From DASWOJ01 sp964242415 (GTDB taxonomy: Bacteria; Pseudomonadota; Alphaproteobacteria; Acetobacterales; Acetobacteraceae), in the NCBI GenBank assembly GCA_964242415.1, contig CAXTAT010000053.1, positions 1 to 17,044 of the forward strand: a stretch of DNA of 17,044 nt, read 5' to 3'. The position numbers and the translations under genes were made by a program. Shown piece after piece: positions 1-7,431 of this stretch. Under the pieces are notes generated by a model, which saw only the letters and a list, made by a program, of their open reading frames with translations, searched no databases and had not been told where the DNA came from. Within the stretch, counting starts at the first letter, position 1. Each line of letters begins with the position of its first letter.

Positions 1-1441
1 CCACGCTGACGGAGAACTGGGCGTCGCCCTTCCAGGCGTCCTCCGACAGGTGCAGCACCAGGGCTGCAGCAGGGGCCGGGGTCACTGGCGTCGGGAGAGC
101 CGACGCAACCGGGGGGGTCGTGGTGACGGGGACAGCGGCGGGAACCGGGAGGGCGGCCGGTGCAGCCGGGGTCACGGCGATGATCACCGGGTCCGCGGAC
201 AACCCAAAGCTGACGGCGCCGGCGTTGGCCATGGATTGCAGCGCGGTGCGGCCGGTGACGGGGTCATAGACCTTCACCTGCTGCTGGACGCCGCCGAACG
301 TCACGGTGACCGCAGCGGTTGGCGGGGCCACGTCGCTGGTGCCGTTATAAAGCGTGGCGCCGCCGTTCCAGACGACGATGTCGAACGTGCCGTCCGACTT
401 CTGCAGCAGCATCGAGGACGCGGTGCTGGGCAGCCCGGAGATGGTGTAGGCCAGGGTTCCCGGCGACGCCACCGTCCCGGTGTCCGACAGCAGGCTGACG
501 AGGTTGCCGATGTCGGTCGCGGCCGGCTTTGCGGTGCCGTCGGCGTTGAACAGGCCGAAGTGGTTTTCCTGCGGCGTGCTGCTGGTGTCGTCCATGAGGT
601 CGTAAAGGAAGGTCTGGGCGGCGCCGTCCTTATAGCTGTCGAGCAGGGCGTCGGTGTCGATGATGCCCTGCGTCGGCTGGTCGGCCACGCCCCAGTTCGA
701 GCTGCCATAGCCGGAACTGGAAACGCCGGCCTCGGTGATATAGACGGGCTTGCCCGGTGCCGTCGCCTGTGCGGCGGCGATCCCCGCGGCGAGGTTGGCG
801 CCAAGCTGCTGGCCGACCCCGCCATAGACATGCCAGTTCGCGATATCGACATAGGGCGACACGCCTGGGGCCGACGGCACATTCGCCGTGGAGGCAGCGA
901 CCACCTTCACGCCGGCCAGGATCGGGTCCGCCTTGACTGCGGCCTGCAGGTTGGCGTCATCCGCCGCGCCCCACGGTATGTTGCCGTTGGAGTTGCTGCC
1001 GTTCAGGTTGTAGCTGCTGATGTTGTACTCGTTGGCACCCTCGAGGCTCTCGACGCTGCCGGGCACGGCCTGCACCAGCGTATTGGCGCGTTGCACGTCC
1101 TCGGCTGCGCCGATCGTCGTCATCGGGGCCGCAATCGGGTTTTCCTGGCTGAGGTCGAAGGTCACGCCGGTTTTCGCCAGGGTGACGTATTCCTGCAGCG
1201 CCCAATCATAGGGGGTGCCGTCGCGGACGTGCTTGACGCCGAGGGCGGCCAGCTCGGCGGCCACCACCTGGGTGTTTTCCCAAATGGGTGCGCCCGAATC
1301 GATATGCGCATTGACGCCAATGGAGTTTACGAAGCTGCTTGCCGCAGTTGCCTGGATAGGCGTGGCGGTTGATGCCAGGCTTAGCTGCGCGGCTGCGCTG
1401 GTTGCCGAAGCCACGTCACTCGTTGCGGATGAATCTGCCAC
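1..1441 (-). CDS. Secreted clan GH-A glycoside hydrolase with C-terminal CBM60-like domain (3' end outside window)
   Basis: The first 480 codons are visible; the C-terminus runs off the left edge. The GTG start at 1441 directly follows an in-frame TAA and has GAGG about 6 bases upstream. Residues 1-35 are Ala/Ser/Thr-rich with no recognisable signal peptide. Residues 35-330 look like a GH39/GH5-type TIM barrel: near the start, VNSIGVNAHID and VKHVRDG. GANEYN carries the likely acid/base E138 and YITEAG the likely nucleophile E237, placed as in clan GH-A. A Pro/Ala-rich linker (about 422-459) leads to LVLHLSEDAWKGDAQFSV, the start of a Ca-dependent xylan-binding module of the CBM60 type. Proteins of this build are usually exported and act on beta-linked polysaccharide. 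Lack of an N-terminal signal suggests type I secretion through a C-terminal signal outside the window, which is inference. Its place beside EPS genes suggests trimming or release of the polymer. The exact GH family and substrate are not determined. Confidence 0.8.
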   Translation of the reverse strand, partial: MADSSATSDVASATSAAAQLSLASTATPIQATAASSFVNSIGVNAHIDSGAPIWENTQVVAAELAALGVKHVRDGTPYDWALQEYVTLAKTGVTFDLSQENPIAAPMTTIGAAEDVQRANTLVQAVPGSVESLEGANEYNISSYNLNGSNSNGNIPWGAADDANLQAAVKADPILAGVKVVAASTANVPSAPGVSPYVDIANWHVYGGVGQQLGANLAAGIAAAQATAPGKPVYITEAGVSSSGYGSSNWGVADQPTQGIIDTDALLDSYKDGAAQTFLYDLMDDTSSTPQENHFGLFNADGTAKPAATDIGNLVSLLSDTGTVASPGTLAYTISGLPSTASSMLLQKSDGTFDIVVWNGGATLYNGTSDVAPPTAAVTVTFGGVQQQVKVYDPVTGRTALQSMANAGAVSFGLSADPVIIAVTPAAPAALPVPAAVPVTTTPPVASALPTPVTPAPAAALVLHLSEDAWKGDAQFSVSV

Positions 1442-1533
1442 TTACAACCTCATGAACGGGTAGAAACCGAATTCGTCTACCTCGCATTAACGTGATCCGA
1501 TCGCCGTCAGAATGCGTGTCATGATTTGCAGGA

Positions 1534-1560
1534 TTACTTCGCCATTATTCTGCCTATAAT
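1534..1560 (+). promoter_or_regulatory. Candidate sigma70-type promoter for the first GT4 gene
   Basis: The 248-bp gap between the divergent hydrolase and GT4 genes contains an AT-rich island (about 1540-1601), unusual for this GC-rich window. A perfect TATAAT lies at 1555-1560. The best -35 candidate, TTACTT at 1534-1539, is weak and the spacer is only 15 bp. A near CtrA-type box follows at 1587-1601. The rest of 1442-1689 holds no gene I can support. Confidence 0.35.
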
Positions 1561-1689
1561 TTTGGCCGGCAACAATTGATTTTTGATTAAAGGGCAAATA
1601 ACGGAGGATGGGTTTGCTGTTGCTGCGTGCCGTTTGAGTTGCGGGGCATTGGATGCTATTCCTGGCGTCCAACGATCTGTGGGAGCTGG

Positions 1690-2787
1690 ATGGACATCCT
1701 GATTGTTGGCGGCACGCCGGCGCATCGCGGCGGGGTCGAGTTGTTTTGCGAGCGGGCGCAGGACGCGTTGGCCGGCATCGGCGGGCATCGCGTGGAGTGG
1801 GTGCGGGCCGACACCGCCTACTTCCGGCTGCGGTCGCTGGGCCGGGTGTGGCGGTGTGTGCGGCACCTGGCGCGGCTCCGGACGCAGCGTTGGGATTGCC
1901 TGTGGCTGCAATACGTCAACCTGCCCGACCTCGCGCTGCTGCTGCTGTGCCGCCTGCTCGGCTATCGCGTCCTGGTCACGCCGCATCTGGGGTCCAATTG
2001 GTCCTCGCAGTCGAACCGCTGGCTCCGCCGCCTGAGCCTGCGGCTGCTGGGCCTTGCGCACGGGATCGCGCTGATTTCGCCCACCCAGGCGGGGGAGTTG
2101 GCGCTGCCGCCGGGGACGCCGCGGCTGCAGATCCGGACCTTCTTGCCGCGCAGCTTTCCCGCCGATCCCGGCCCGGCCCGGCAGCAGCGGACGGACCTGG
2201 CGCTGGTTCACGCCGGCCGGCTGTCGGAGGGCAAGGGCACGTTCCTGTTCCTGCAGGTCTGCGCGATCCTGCGCCGCCGCGGCTGCCCGTTCAGCGCGCA
2301 ACTGATCGGTTCGTGCGACGCGGCGACCCGCCTGCGGATCGACGCCGCCATCCAGGAGAACGACCTTGCAGGCAGTGTCGCGGTGATCGGCCCCTTGCCG
2401 GAAGCCCGGCTGCTGGCGGCGCTGTCGCAGGCCGATGTGCTGGTCCACCTGTCCGACATCGACTCGTTTCCGCTGATTGTGCTCGAGGCGGTCGGGTGCG
2501 GGGTGCTGCCGGTCTGCAAGGACCTGCCAGGGGCGCGGTCGATCATCGAGGCTTATTGCGGGCACCTCGTCGCCGGGCCGGAGGCGGCGGCGGCGGCGGC
2601 GGAGTTCCTGGCGGGCACCACGCTGGAGGCGTTGCGGTCCACGGCCGCGCTGACCCGCGGGCGCTTGGCGGCGGACTATGCCTGGGAGCGGTGCGTTGCG
2701 GCGTTGGAGGATGCGATCACGGCGCTGTCACAGGTGGGCCGGGCTGGTCCGGCGGACGCCGGAACGGCGCATGGTCTGCCGCGTTGA
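1690..2787 (+). CDS. GT4-family glycosyltransferase (GT-B fold)
   Basis: A 365-residue protein, the usual length for a GT4 enzyme, which would transfer a sugar from an NDP- or GDP-sugar onto a lipid-linked oligosaccharide at the cytoplasmic face. The N-terminal Rossmann half opens with MDILIVGGTPAHRGGVELF, the GGVE loop typical of the family. The C-terminal half begins at the donor-site loop HAGRLSEGKG (174-183). D258-S-F-P-L-I-V-L-E266 corresponds to the EX7E motif with Asp replacing the first Glu. The ATG at 1690 was chosen because GGGAG ends 4 bases upstream and the Rossmann strand begins at once; a GTG at 1627 in the same frame would add 21 residues with no family resemblance. A GCG-triplet run near 2583-2602 encodes six alanines. 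It stands alone on this strand, divergent from the hydrolase gene and convergent with the next GT. Sugar specificity is unknown. Confidence 0.88.
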   Translation: MDILIVGGTPAHRGGVELFCERAQDALAGIGGHRVEWVRADTAYFRLRSLGRVWRCVRHLARLRTQRWDCLWLQYVNLPDLALLLLCRLLGYRVLVTPHLGSNWSSQSNRWLRRLSLRLLGLAHGIALISPTQAGELALPPGTPRLQIRTFLPRSFPADPGPARQQRTDLALVHAGRLSEGKGTFLFLQVCAILRRRGCPFSAQLIGSCDAATRLRIDAAIQENDLAGSVAVIGPLPEARLLAALSQADVLVHLSDIDSFPLIVLEAVGCGVLPVCKDLPGARSIIEAYCGHLVAGPEAAAAAAEFLAGTTLEALRSTAALTRGRLAADYAWERCVAALEDAITALSQVGRAGPADAGTAHGLPR

Positions 2788-2901
2788 TCACCGGCGCTAA
2801 GGCGTTTACTCACGTTTGTTTACTTGGGTATTTACGAGCCTTATTGGGGTCTCGGCATGATATTTCAGCCGCTAAAGACCTTGGCCGGTGGTGAGAGTGC
2901 T

Positions 2902-2997
2902 GTCATTGCGAGCTGCGCTTGCGGCGCGGCAATCCAGGAAATGCACGCACGGTCCCAACTACCCTGGATTGCCGCGCCGAAGCCGGCTCGCAATGAC
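2902..2997. repeat. Dispersed palindromic repeat, copy 1
   Basis: Long imperfect inverted repeat. The left arm 2902-2938 begins GTCATTGCGAGC and ends GCGGCAATCCAGG; the right arm 2963-2997 is its near-complement, separated by a 24-base loop. The right arm with one base before it (2962-2997) is identical over 36 bases to 15036-15071. GTCATTGCGAG...CAATCCAG palindromes of this kind are known as abundant dispersed elements in several alphaproteobacteria. It lies between convergent genes, in the 474-bp gene-free gap 2788-3261, which otherwise holds only the terminator-like stem at 3053-3116 and nothing else I can support. Confidence 0.85.
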
Positions 2998-3052
2998 GGG
3001 GAGGCTTGGGACAGGGGCGGCCTGGGTCAGCAGCGATTGTTCTGACCCCACG

Positions 3053-3116
3053 CAAAAAACGCGGTATCATAACTTGCGGCCGCATTAATCACTCGTCAGA
3101 TTTTTTGTGATACTGC
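3053..3116 (-). terminator. Probable Rho-independent terminator of the minus-strand GT4/flippase operon
   Basis: GCGGTATCATAA (3061-3072) pairs with TTGTGATACTGC (3105-3116) over 12 uninterrupted base pairs, two of them G-U. On the minus strand the stem is followed by G and then six T (complement of 3054-3059), as expected for a terminator read from the GT gene that stops at 3262. The loop, 32 bases with a GCGGCCGC palindrome at 3076-3083, is longer than usual. There is no T-run in the plus direction. Confidence 0.45.
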
Positions 3117-3261
3117 GGACGGAGCGCGGCGTTGTCACGGGCCGCGCCTGCAGCGCCGCAATGCAAATGCGGCCGGAGCGGCGTTCACGATCCGATGCCG
3201 CACCGCTGCTGCCAACCGCTGCAACGGGGAGGAACAGGAGGGTTGACCAGCCGCCCTCGCG

Positions 3262-4389
3262 TCAGCCGGAACGCGCCATGTCGCCAACCCGGCGCCTGGC
3301 CGCGGCGTCCGCGAACGCGGCCTGCAGCTCCCGCCCGATCCGGTCCCAGTCGAGCTGTCCCTGCGCCGTCTCGGCGGCGCCCTGGCGCAGCCTGGCCCGC
3401 AGCCCTGCATCCTCCGCGACGGCACGGATCGCGGCCGCCAGCGCGCCGGGGTCGCCCGGCGGCACAAGCAGGCCGTTGCGCAGGTGGCCGACGACGTCGG
3501 GGATGCCGCCGGCCGCGCTTGCAATGACGAAGCGCTGCCCGGCGAACGCCGCCGCCAGGACACCGCTCTGGGTCGCGCTGAGATAGGGCAGGAGGACGCA
3601 GTCGGCCTGCTGGATCGCCTCGATGACCGCGGTGGGCGCGGCGAAGCCGGCCTGGACTTCCACCTCCGGCAGCCGCCCGAACCGGTCCTGCAGGCGGTCC
3701 AGCTCCGGCCCTTGCCCGGCGATCAGCAGCCTGAACTCCAGGCCCTGCTGGTGCAGCAGCTCCGCCGCCTGCAGCAGCACCTCGACGCCCTTGTAGGCCT
3801 CCATGCGTCCGAAGAGGTACAGCCGCAGCGGGCCGGGTGGCGGGGGCCGCACGGTGGCGGGTTCAAGGATGAGGCCGTGCTCGCTTTGCACGATCTGCGG
3901 CGGCGGCCGGCGCCGTGCGGCCATGTCTTGGTGTAGCAGGTGGGCGCAGTAGGCGCCGTGTACGACGAGCACGTCCGCCAGGCGCCGGACCAGGTTGCGC
4001 GACCACGCCGCCCGCCGCGCCGCGCCGGCGTCGCGGCCGCCGTGCGGCACCGGGTCGTGCACGGTCAGGACGACAAGGGCAGCAGGCCGCAGCAGCGCCG
4101 CGATGCAGGCGAGGAAGGCGCCGCGGCGCGGCCCCGCGGCCTCCTGCAGGTGGACGACGTCCGGGCGGAACCGGCGAACCAAGTGCACCAGCCGCCAGAG
4201 GTCCGCGGGCGTCTTGAACCGCACCGGCGCGAGCTGGCCGCCGGGGATGGCCGGGGGCGCCCGGCCGGCGAATTCGGCCGCCATCTGCCCGGCGTCCACG
4301 CACGCCAGGACATCGCAGGACGCCGCCATCGCCGCGGCGTAGCGCAGCGCATACTCCGGGAAGTGCGGGGCGATGATGGCCAGGCGCAT
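3262..4389 (-). CDS. GT4-family glycosyltransferase, variant lacking the EX7E glutamates
   Basis: A 375-residue GT-B enzyme. The start MRLAIIAPHFPEYALRY is the first Rossmann strand. Its ATG (4389-4387) shares one base with the TGA of the upstream flippase gene (TGATG), so the two are probably translationally coupled; a longer in-frame extension upstream would lie inside the flippase gene and is rejected. VVHLQEA and VVLTVHDPVPHGG belong to the N-terminal half. The donor-site loop LFGRMEAYKG (192-201, with R195 and K200) opens the C-terminal half. Where most GT4 enzymes have EX7E, this one has SATQSGVLAAAFAG with Q274, a substitution I recognise from other SATQSGVL-type GT4 proteins, followed by SAAGGIPDVV and NGLLVPPGD. 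It probably adds one sugar to the EPS repeat unit. Donor and acceptor are unknown. Confidence 0.88.
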   Translation of the reverse strand: MRLAIIAPHFPEYALRYAAAMAASCDVLACVDAGQMAAEFAGRAPPAIPGGQLAPVRFKTPADLWRLVHLVRRFRPDVVHLQEAAGPRRGAFLACIAALLRPAALVVLTVHDPVPHGGRDAGAARRAAWSRNLVRRLADVLVVHGAYCAHLLHQDMAARRRPPPQIVQSEHGLILEPATVRPPPPGPLRLYLFGRMEAYKGVEVLLQAAELLHQQGLEFRLLIAGQGPELDRLQDRFGRLPEVEVQAGFAAPTAVIEAIQQADCVLLPYLSATQSGVLAAAFAGQRFVIASAAGGIPDVVGHLRNGLLVPPGDPGALAAAIRAVAEDAGLRARLRQGAAETAQGQLDWDRIGRELQAAFADAAARRRVGDMARSG

Positions 4390-5888
4390 CAGGACGACCA
4401 GCCCGCACGGGCCAGCGAGCGGATCGTCTGGCGCTCCGCCGTGCTGGCGAGCAGGGCGACATAGGCCCCGCCGGCCAGCAGCGAGTAGGCCAGGCATTCG
4501 ACGATCAGGGCCGGCAGGCTGCGCTCGCTGACCCAGCCGCCGGCCCCGCGCGCTATGAGGGCGGCGGCCAGGAAGCACATCGGCGGCAGCACGTCGGTGA
4601 CGTGGAGCGGGTTCCGGGCGAGGATGCGGATGACATAGACGCAGCGCGCGGCGTTGACGGCGGTGAAGGTGATGGCGACGGCGAGCGCCGCCCCGACGGC
4701 TGCAAGGGGCGGGATCAGCAGGAGGAGGCACGCCACCAGCAGCGCCGCGCCGGCGATTAGGATGACCAGCTCCTGCCGGTGCCGCCCGGTCATGGACAGC
4801 ACGTAGCCGAACGGCGCCAAGGTCGCGCTGACGTACCAGCCGCTGGCGAGCAGCAGGGCGAGCGGCCAGGAGAAGCTGAAGCCATGGCCGAACACCAGGT
4901 CCAGGTCGGTGCCGAACACTGCCACCCCGCCGAACAGGTAGCCGCCGAGTATGGACGCGCGGCGCAGGTAGGCCTGCAGCTCCAGCTTGATCCCTTCGAG
5001 GTCGCCCTGCTTGTAGGCGAAGGCAATCTTGGGGCCGAGCGTCTGCGAGATGGCGATGGGGTAGATCTGGATGAGCTGCGCGACGCTGCTCATGGCGGTG
5101 TACTCCCCGGTGATCTGCGTGTTGGTCAGCGCCGCAAGGACGAGGATGTCAACCAGCCGGATCGCCTGGTACACCAGCAGCGTCATCGCCATCCACAGCG
5201 ACTCCGACAGCACTCCCTGCACTTTGTGCGCGACCTCGCCGAGGGGCATGGGCTGGTGCGCGGCGCGGCGTAACGGCAGGACCCGGCCGTGGCGCCGCCG
5301 GTCAGTCAGGCCGATGGCGGCGAAGGCGTAAAGGAACAGCGCGCTGTTGACCCAGATGACGCCCAGCAGTCCGCCCCCGGCGAGCAGCACCAGTGCGGTG
5401 GCGGCCAGCCGCAGGATCGGCTGGCTGTAATTGACTATTAACGCATAGGCGACCACCCGGTCGTAAACTCGGTAAAGCGCCCCGGAAATCTGCACGTCAG
5501 TGGCGAATACGATCCCGGCCATCGTGATGGCGCACAACCGGGCAAAGTCGGGAATGTCGCGATACACTTCTTGCAGCGCCCTGCCGAGCCAAACCACAAC
5601 CAGGCCGAGCAACAGCAGGTTCAGCCCGCCCACCAGCAGGCGCAGCGCGCGCGACAGGGTACGCAGCTCGTCCGGTCGATCGTGGTAGAACGTGGCGTGC
5701 TTCAGCAGGGCAAGGTCGAGACCGAGCGGGGTGACGATCACCAGTACGGTTGCCAGGCTTTTCAGCGTGCCCAGCGTACCAAAGTTGGTCGCGCCGAGTT
5801 GCCGGGCGATGAGCACGCCGGTGGCGAACACCGTCGCCTGCTGGACCAGCAACCCGCCCGAAACGATGGCGGTCTCGCGAAATTTCAT
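4389..5888 (-). CDS. Wzx-type polysaccharide flippase (oligosaccharide transporter)
   Basis: A 499-residue, strongly hydrophobic protein with roughly a dozen membrane segments, matching the length and layout of the Wzx/RfbX polysaccharide transporters. It would flip the undecaprenyl-linked repeat unit across the inner membrane. The N-terminus MKFRETAIVSGGLLVQQ runs into ARQLGATNFG (28-37), the typical Wzx signature after the first helix. The ATG at 5888 was chosen because that signature starts there and AGGGA lies 9 bases upstream; in-frame codons up to 6011 would add an Arg-rich stretch with no family resemblance. It is the first gene of a two-gene minus-strand operon with the downstream GT4 (TGATG overlap), and divergent from the GumC-like gene across a 164-bp gap with a sigma54-like element. 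The substrate is inferred from context only. Confidence 0.88.
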   Translation of the reverse strand: MKFRETAIVSGGLLVQQATVFATGVLIARQLGATNFGTLGTLKSLATVLVIVTPLGLDLALLKHATFYHDRPDELRTLSRALRLLVGGLNLLLLGLVVVWLGRALQEVYRDIPDFARLCAITMAGIVFATDVQISGALYRVYDRVVAYALIVNYSQPILRLAATALVLLAGGGLLGVIWVNSALFLYAFAAIGLTDRRRHGRVLPLRRAAHQPMPLGEVAHKVQGVLSESLWMAMTLLVYQAIRLVDILVLAALTNTQITGEYTAMSSVAQLIQIYPIAISQTLGPKIAFAYKQGDLEGIKLELQAYLRRASILGGYLFGGVAVFGTDLDLVFGHGFSFSWPLALLLASGWYVSATLAPFGYVLSMTGRHRQELVILIAGAALLVACLLLLIPPLAAVGAALAVAITFTAVNAARCVYVIRILARNPLHVTDVLPPMCFLAAALIARGAGGWVSERSLPALIVECLAYSLLAGGAYVALLASTAERQTIRSLARAGWSS

Positions 5889-5950
5889 CCGGTGATGTCC
5901 CTGGCTGCCGCAAGTCGTGCGCGGCGCACGTTTAACCCGCTTTAATGCCC

Positions 5951-5965
5951 GCGAAAACTGTGCCA
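5951..5965 (-). promoter_or_regulatory. Sigma54-like promoter element upstream of the flippase gene
   Basis: Read on the minus strand this is TGGCACAGTTTTCGC. It matches the -24 TGGCAC perfectly and the -12 element (TTGC) at three of four bases with GC at the correct spacing. Transcription would start near 5940, about 50 bases before the flippase ATG at 5888. Predicted by eye only. The remainder of the divergent gap 5889-6052 shows a TTAA-N6-TTAA pair (5932-5945) and the AAGGAG ribosome site of the GumC-like gene. Confidence 0.35.
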
Positions 5966-6052
5966 TTTTGCTGCGCCCGGGCGCTGTGAGCCGTTGATTG
6001 CGCCGGGGCATTTTGTAAGCGCGCCCGCCGCAGGCCGGCCAAGGAGATGGCG

Positions 6053-7405
6053 ATGGACGTTGGAGAGCTTGACCGTTCCCTGGAACGGGGCATCCGGTCG
6101 CTGTTTGTAGCGACCTGGCGGCATAAGTTCCTGTTCGTCCTGACGGGGGCGGTGGTGTTTTCGCTGGTCATCGTTGGCGCGCTGTCGATCCAGCCGGTGT
6201 ATGAGGGGGCGACGCTGCTGATCGGCAGCCCAGCGACCCCGGAGCCGGACGGCACGAAGAAGCCCGCCGAGACGTCGGCCGCGCTGGCCCACGTGGCCGA
6301 GAGCGAGGAGGTGGTGGCCGAGGCCATCGACCGGGTCGGTCTGGAGACGCTGGTGCAGGGCATCCGGCCCAACTCCATGTCGCAGTTCGAGCGCCTGCGC
6401 CGGCTGGTGTTCCCATCTGCCCCGGTGCCGCACAACGAGCTGTCGCAACGGGACGTGTACCTGCCGAGCATCAAGCGGGCGCTCAGCGTCCGGGGCGATC
6501 CGACGGCCGACATCGTGCGGATCGCGTTCCGCAACCATGACCCGGCAGTGGCGGCCCAGTTCGCCAACGCCGTCGCGCAGACCTTCGTCGATCGCCAGGT
6601 GGAGCTGCAGGGCCGGCCCGGCGCGGCGGCGTTCTTCCAGCGCCAGCGTGAGCGGTTCGACAGCGAGGTGAAGCGGGCGTCGGGCGCATTGGAAAAGTTC
6701 TCCGCCGGCAGCGGCATCTACGCCATCGACGACCAGCGCAAGCTGCTGCTGACGCGGTTGAGCGACCTGGCGTCCGCGCTGGTGCTGACGCGGGGGGCGG
6801 TAGCGGAGAAGACCGGCCAGCGGCAGGCGCTGGCGGACCAGTTGCGCAAGCTGGCCCCGGTCGCGCGGTCGCCGTATGTGTCGGCGTTGGTGGACCAGCT
6901 TGGGCCAGACCGGGTCGGGGCGTCGGCCCGCATCGGCACGCAGCCGACCGACGATCGCACGGGCGACCCGCCGCTGCTGCTGGTGAAGGTGTACCAGGAC
7001 TCGATGGTGGAGCTGTTCAAGGTCAACGCCGACCTGGCCGGGGAGCAGAACCTGCTGAAGCAGCAGACCGACGAGACGGCGCGGCTGTCCACCGAGCTGA
7101 ACGCCATGACCGCGAGCGAGCAGACCTACGCGATGCTGAAGCGGGCGGTCGATCAGGCGACCTACAACTCGGACCTCTATGCGCGGCGGATGGTGGAGGA
7201 GCAGATCACCGCGGAGTCGAACGTGGCCAAGCTGTCCTCGGTCAGGGTGCTGCAGAAGGCGACGGTGCCGGTGCGGCCGGTGTTCCCGAATTACATCCTG
7301 GTGACGCTGGCCGCGGCGGCGCTGGGCGGTGCGGCGGGCGTCGGGGTCGCGTTGCTGCGCGAGCGGGCGGGGCGCAACAGGATGGGCCGGCTCCGGATGG
7401 CCTGA
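6053..7405 (+). CDS. GumC/Wzz-type polysaccharide chain-length determinant (PCP), no kinase domain
   Basis: A 450-residue inner-membrane protein. The layout is that of polysaccharide co-polymerases: one helix at 26-46, a long periplasmic region rich in alpha-helix and coiled coil (about 150-390), then PVRPVFPN (406-413), the Pro-rich motif that precedes the second helix (414-435). The cytoplasmic tail is about 15 residues with no Walker motifs or Tyr cluster, so this is a GumC-like protein without a fused BY-kinase. It would control polymer length together with the ExoQ/Wzy-like enzyme. Two ATGs compete: the one at 6047 touches the AAGGAG (6041-6046), while 6053 lies 6 bases after it and is preferred. 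The GH16 gene follows after 26 bases on the same strand and is probably co-transcribed. At 450 residues it is at the long end for Wzz and usual for GumC. Confidence 0.88.
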   Translation: MDVGELDRSLERGIRSLFVATWRHKFLFVLTGAVVFSLVIVGALSIQPVYEGATLLIGSPATPEPDGTKKPAETSAALAHVAESEEVVAEAIDRVGLETLVQGIRPNSMSQFERLRRLVFPSAPVPHNELSQRDVYLPSIKRALSVRGDPTADIVRIAFRNHDPAVAAQFANAVAQTFVDRQVELQGRPGAAAFFQRQRERFDSEVKRASGALEKFSAGSGIYAIDDQRKLLLTRLSDLASALVLTRGAVAEKTGQRQALADQLRKLAPVARSPYVSALVDQLGPDRVGASARIGTQPTDDRTGDPPLLLVKVYQDSMVELFKVNADLAGEQNLLKQQTDETARLSTELNAMTASEQTYAMLKRAVDQATYNSDLYARRMVEEQITAESNVAKLSSVRVLQKATVPVRPVFPNYILVTLAAAALGGAAGVGVALLRERAGRNRMGRLRMA

Positions 7406-7431
7406 ACGGCGGCTAGGGTGGGGATGCCGTG

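Noticed and set aside
50..1372. Long plus-strand open frame opposite the hydrolase gene
   Set aside because: Arg/Gly-rich translation with no family resemblance; the minus frame carries clear GH-A and CBM motifs.
2581..2603. GCG-triplet run as a phase-variation site
   Set aside because: Triplet changes keep the frame and would only alter the alanine count, so on/off switching is not expected.
1534..2894. Other long frames over the first GT4 gene on both strands
   Set aside because: Pro/Arg/Ala-rich shadow translations; only the 1690-2787 frame shows GT4 motifs.
2824..3088. Small open frames between the convergent GT genes
   Set aside because: Their translations run through the palindromic repeat (HCEPASARQSR-type peptides), a well-known false gene pattern.
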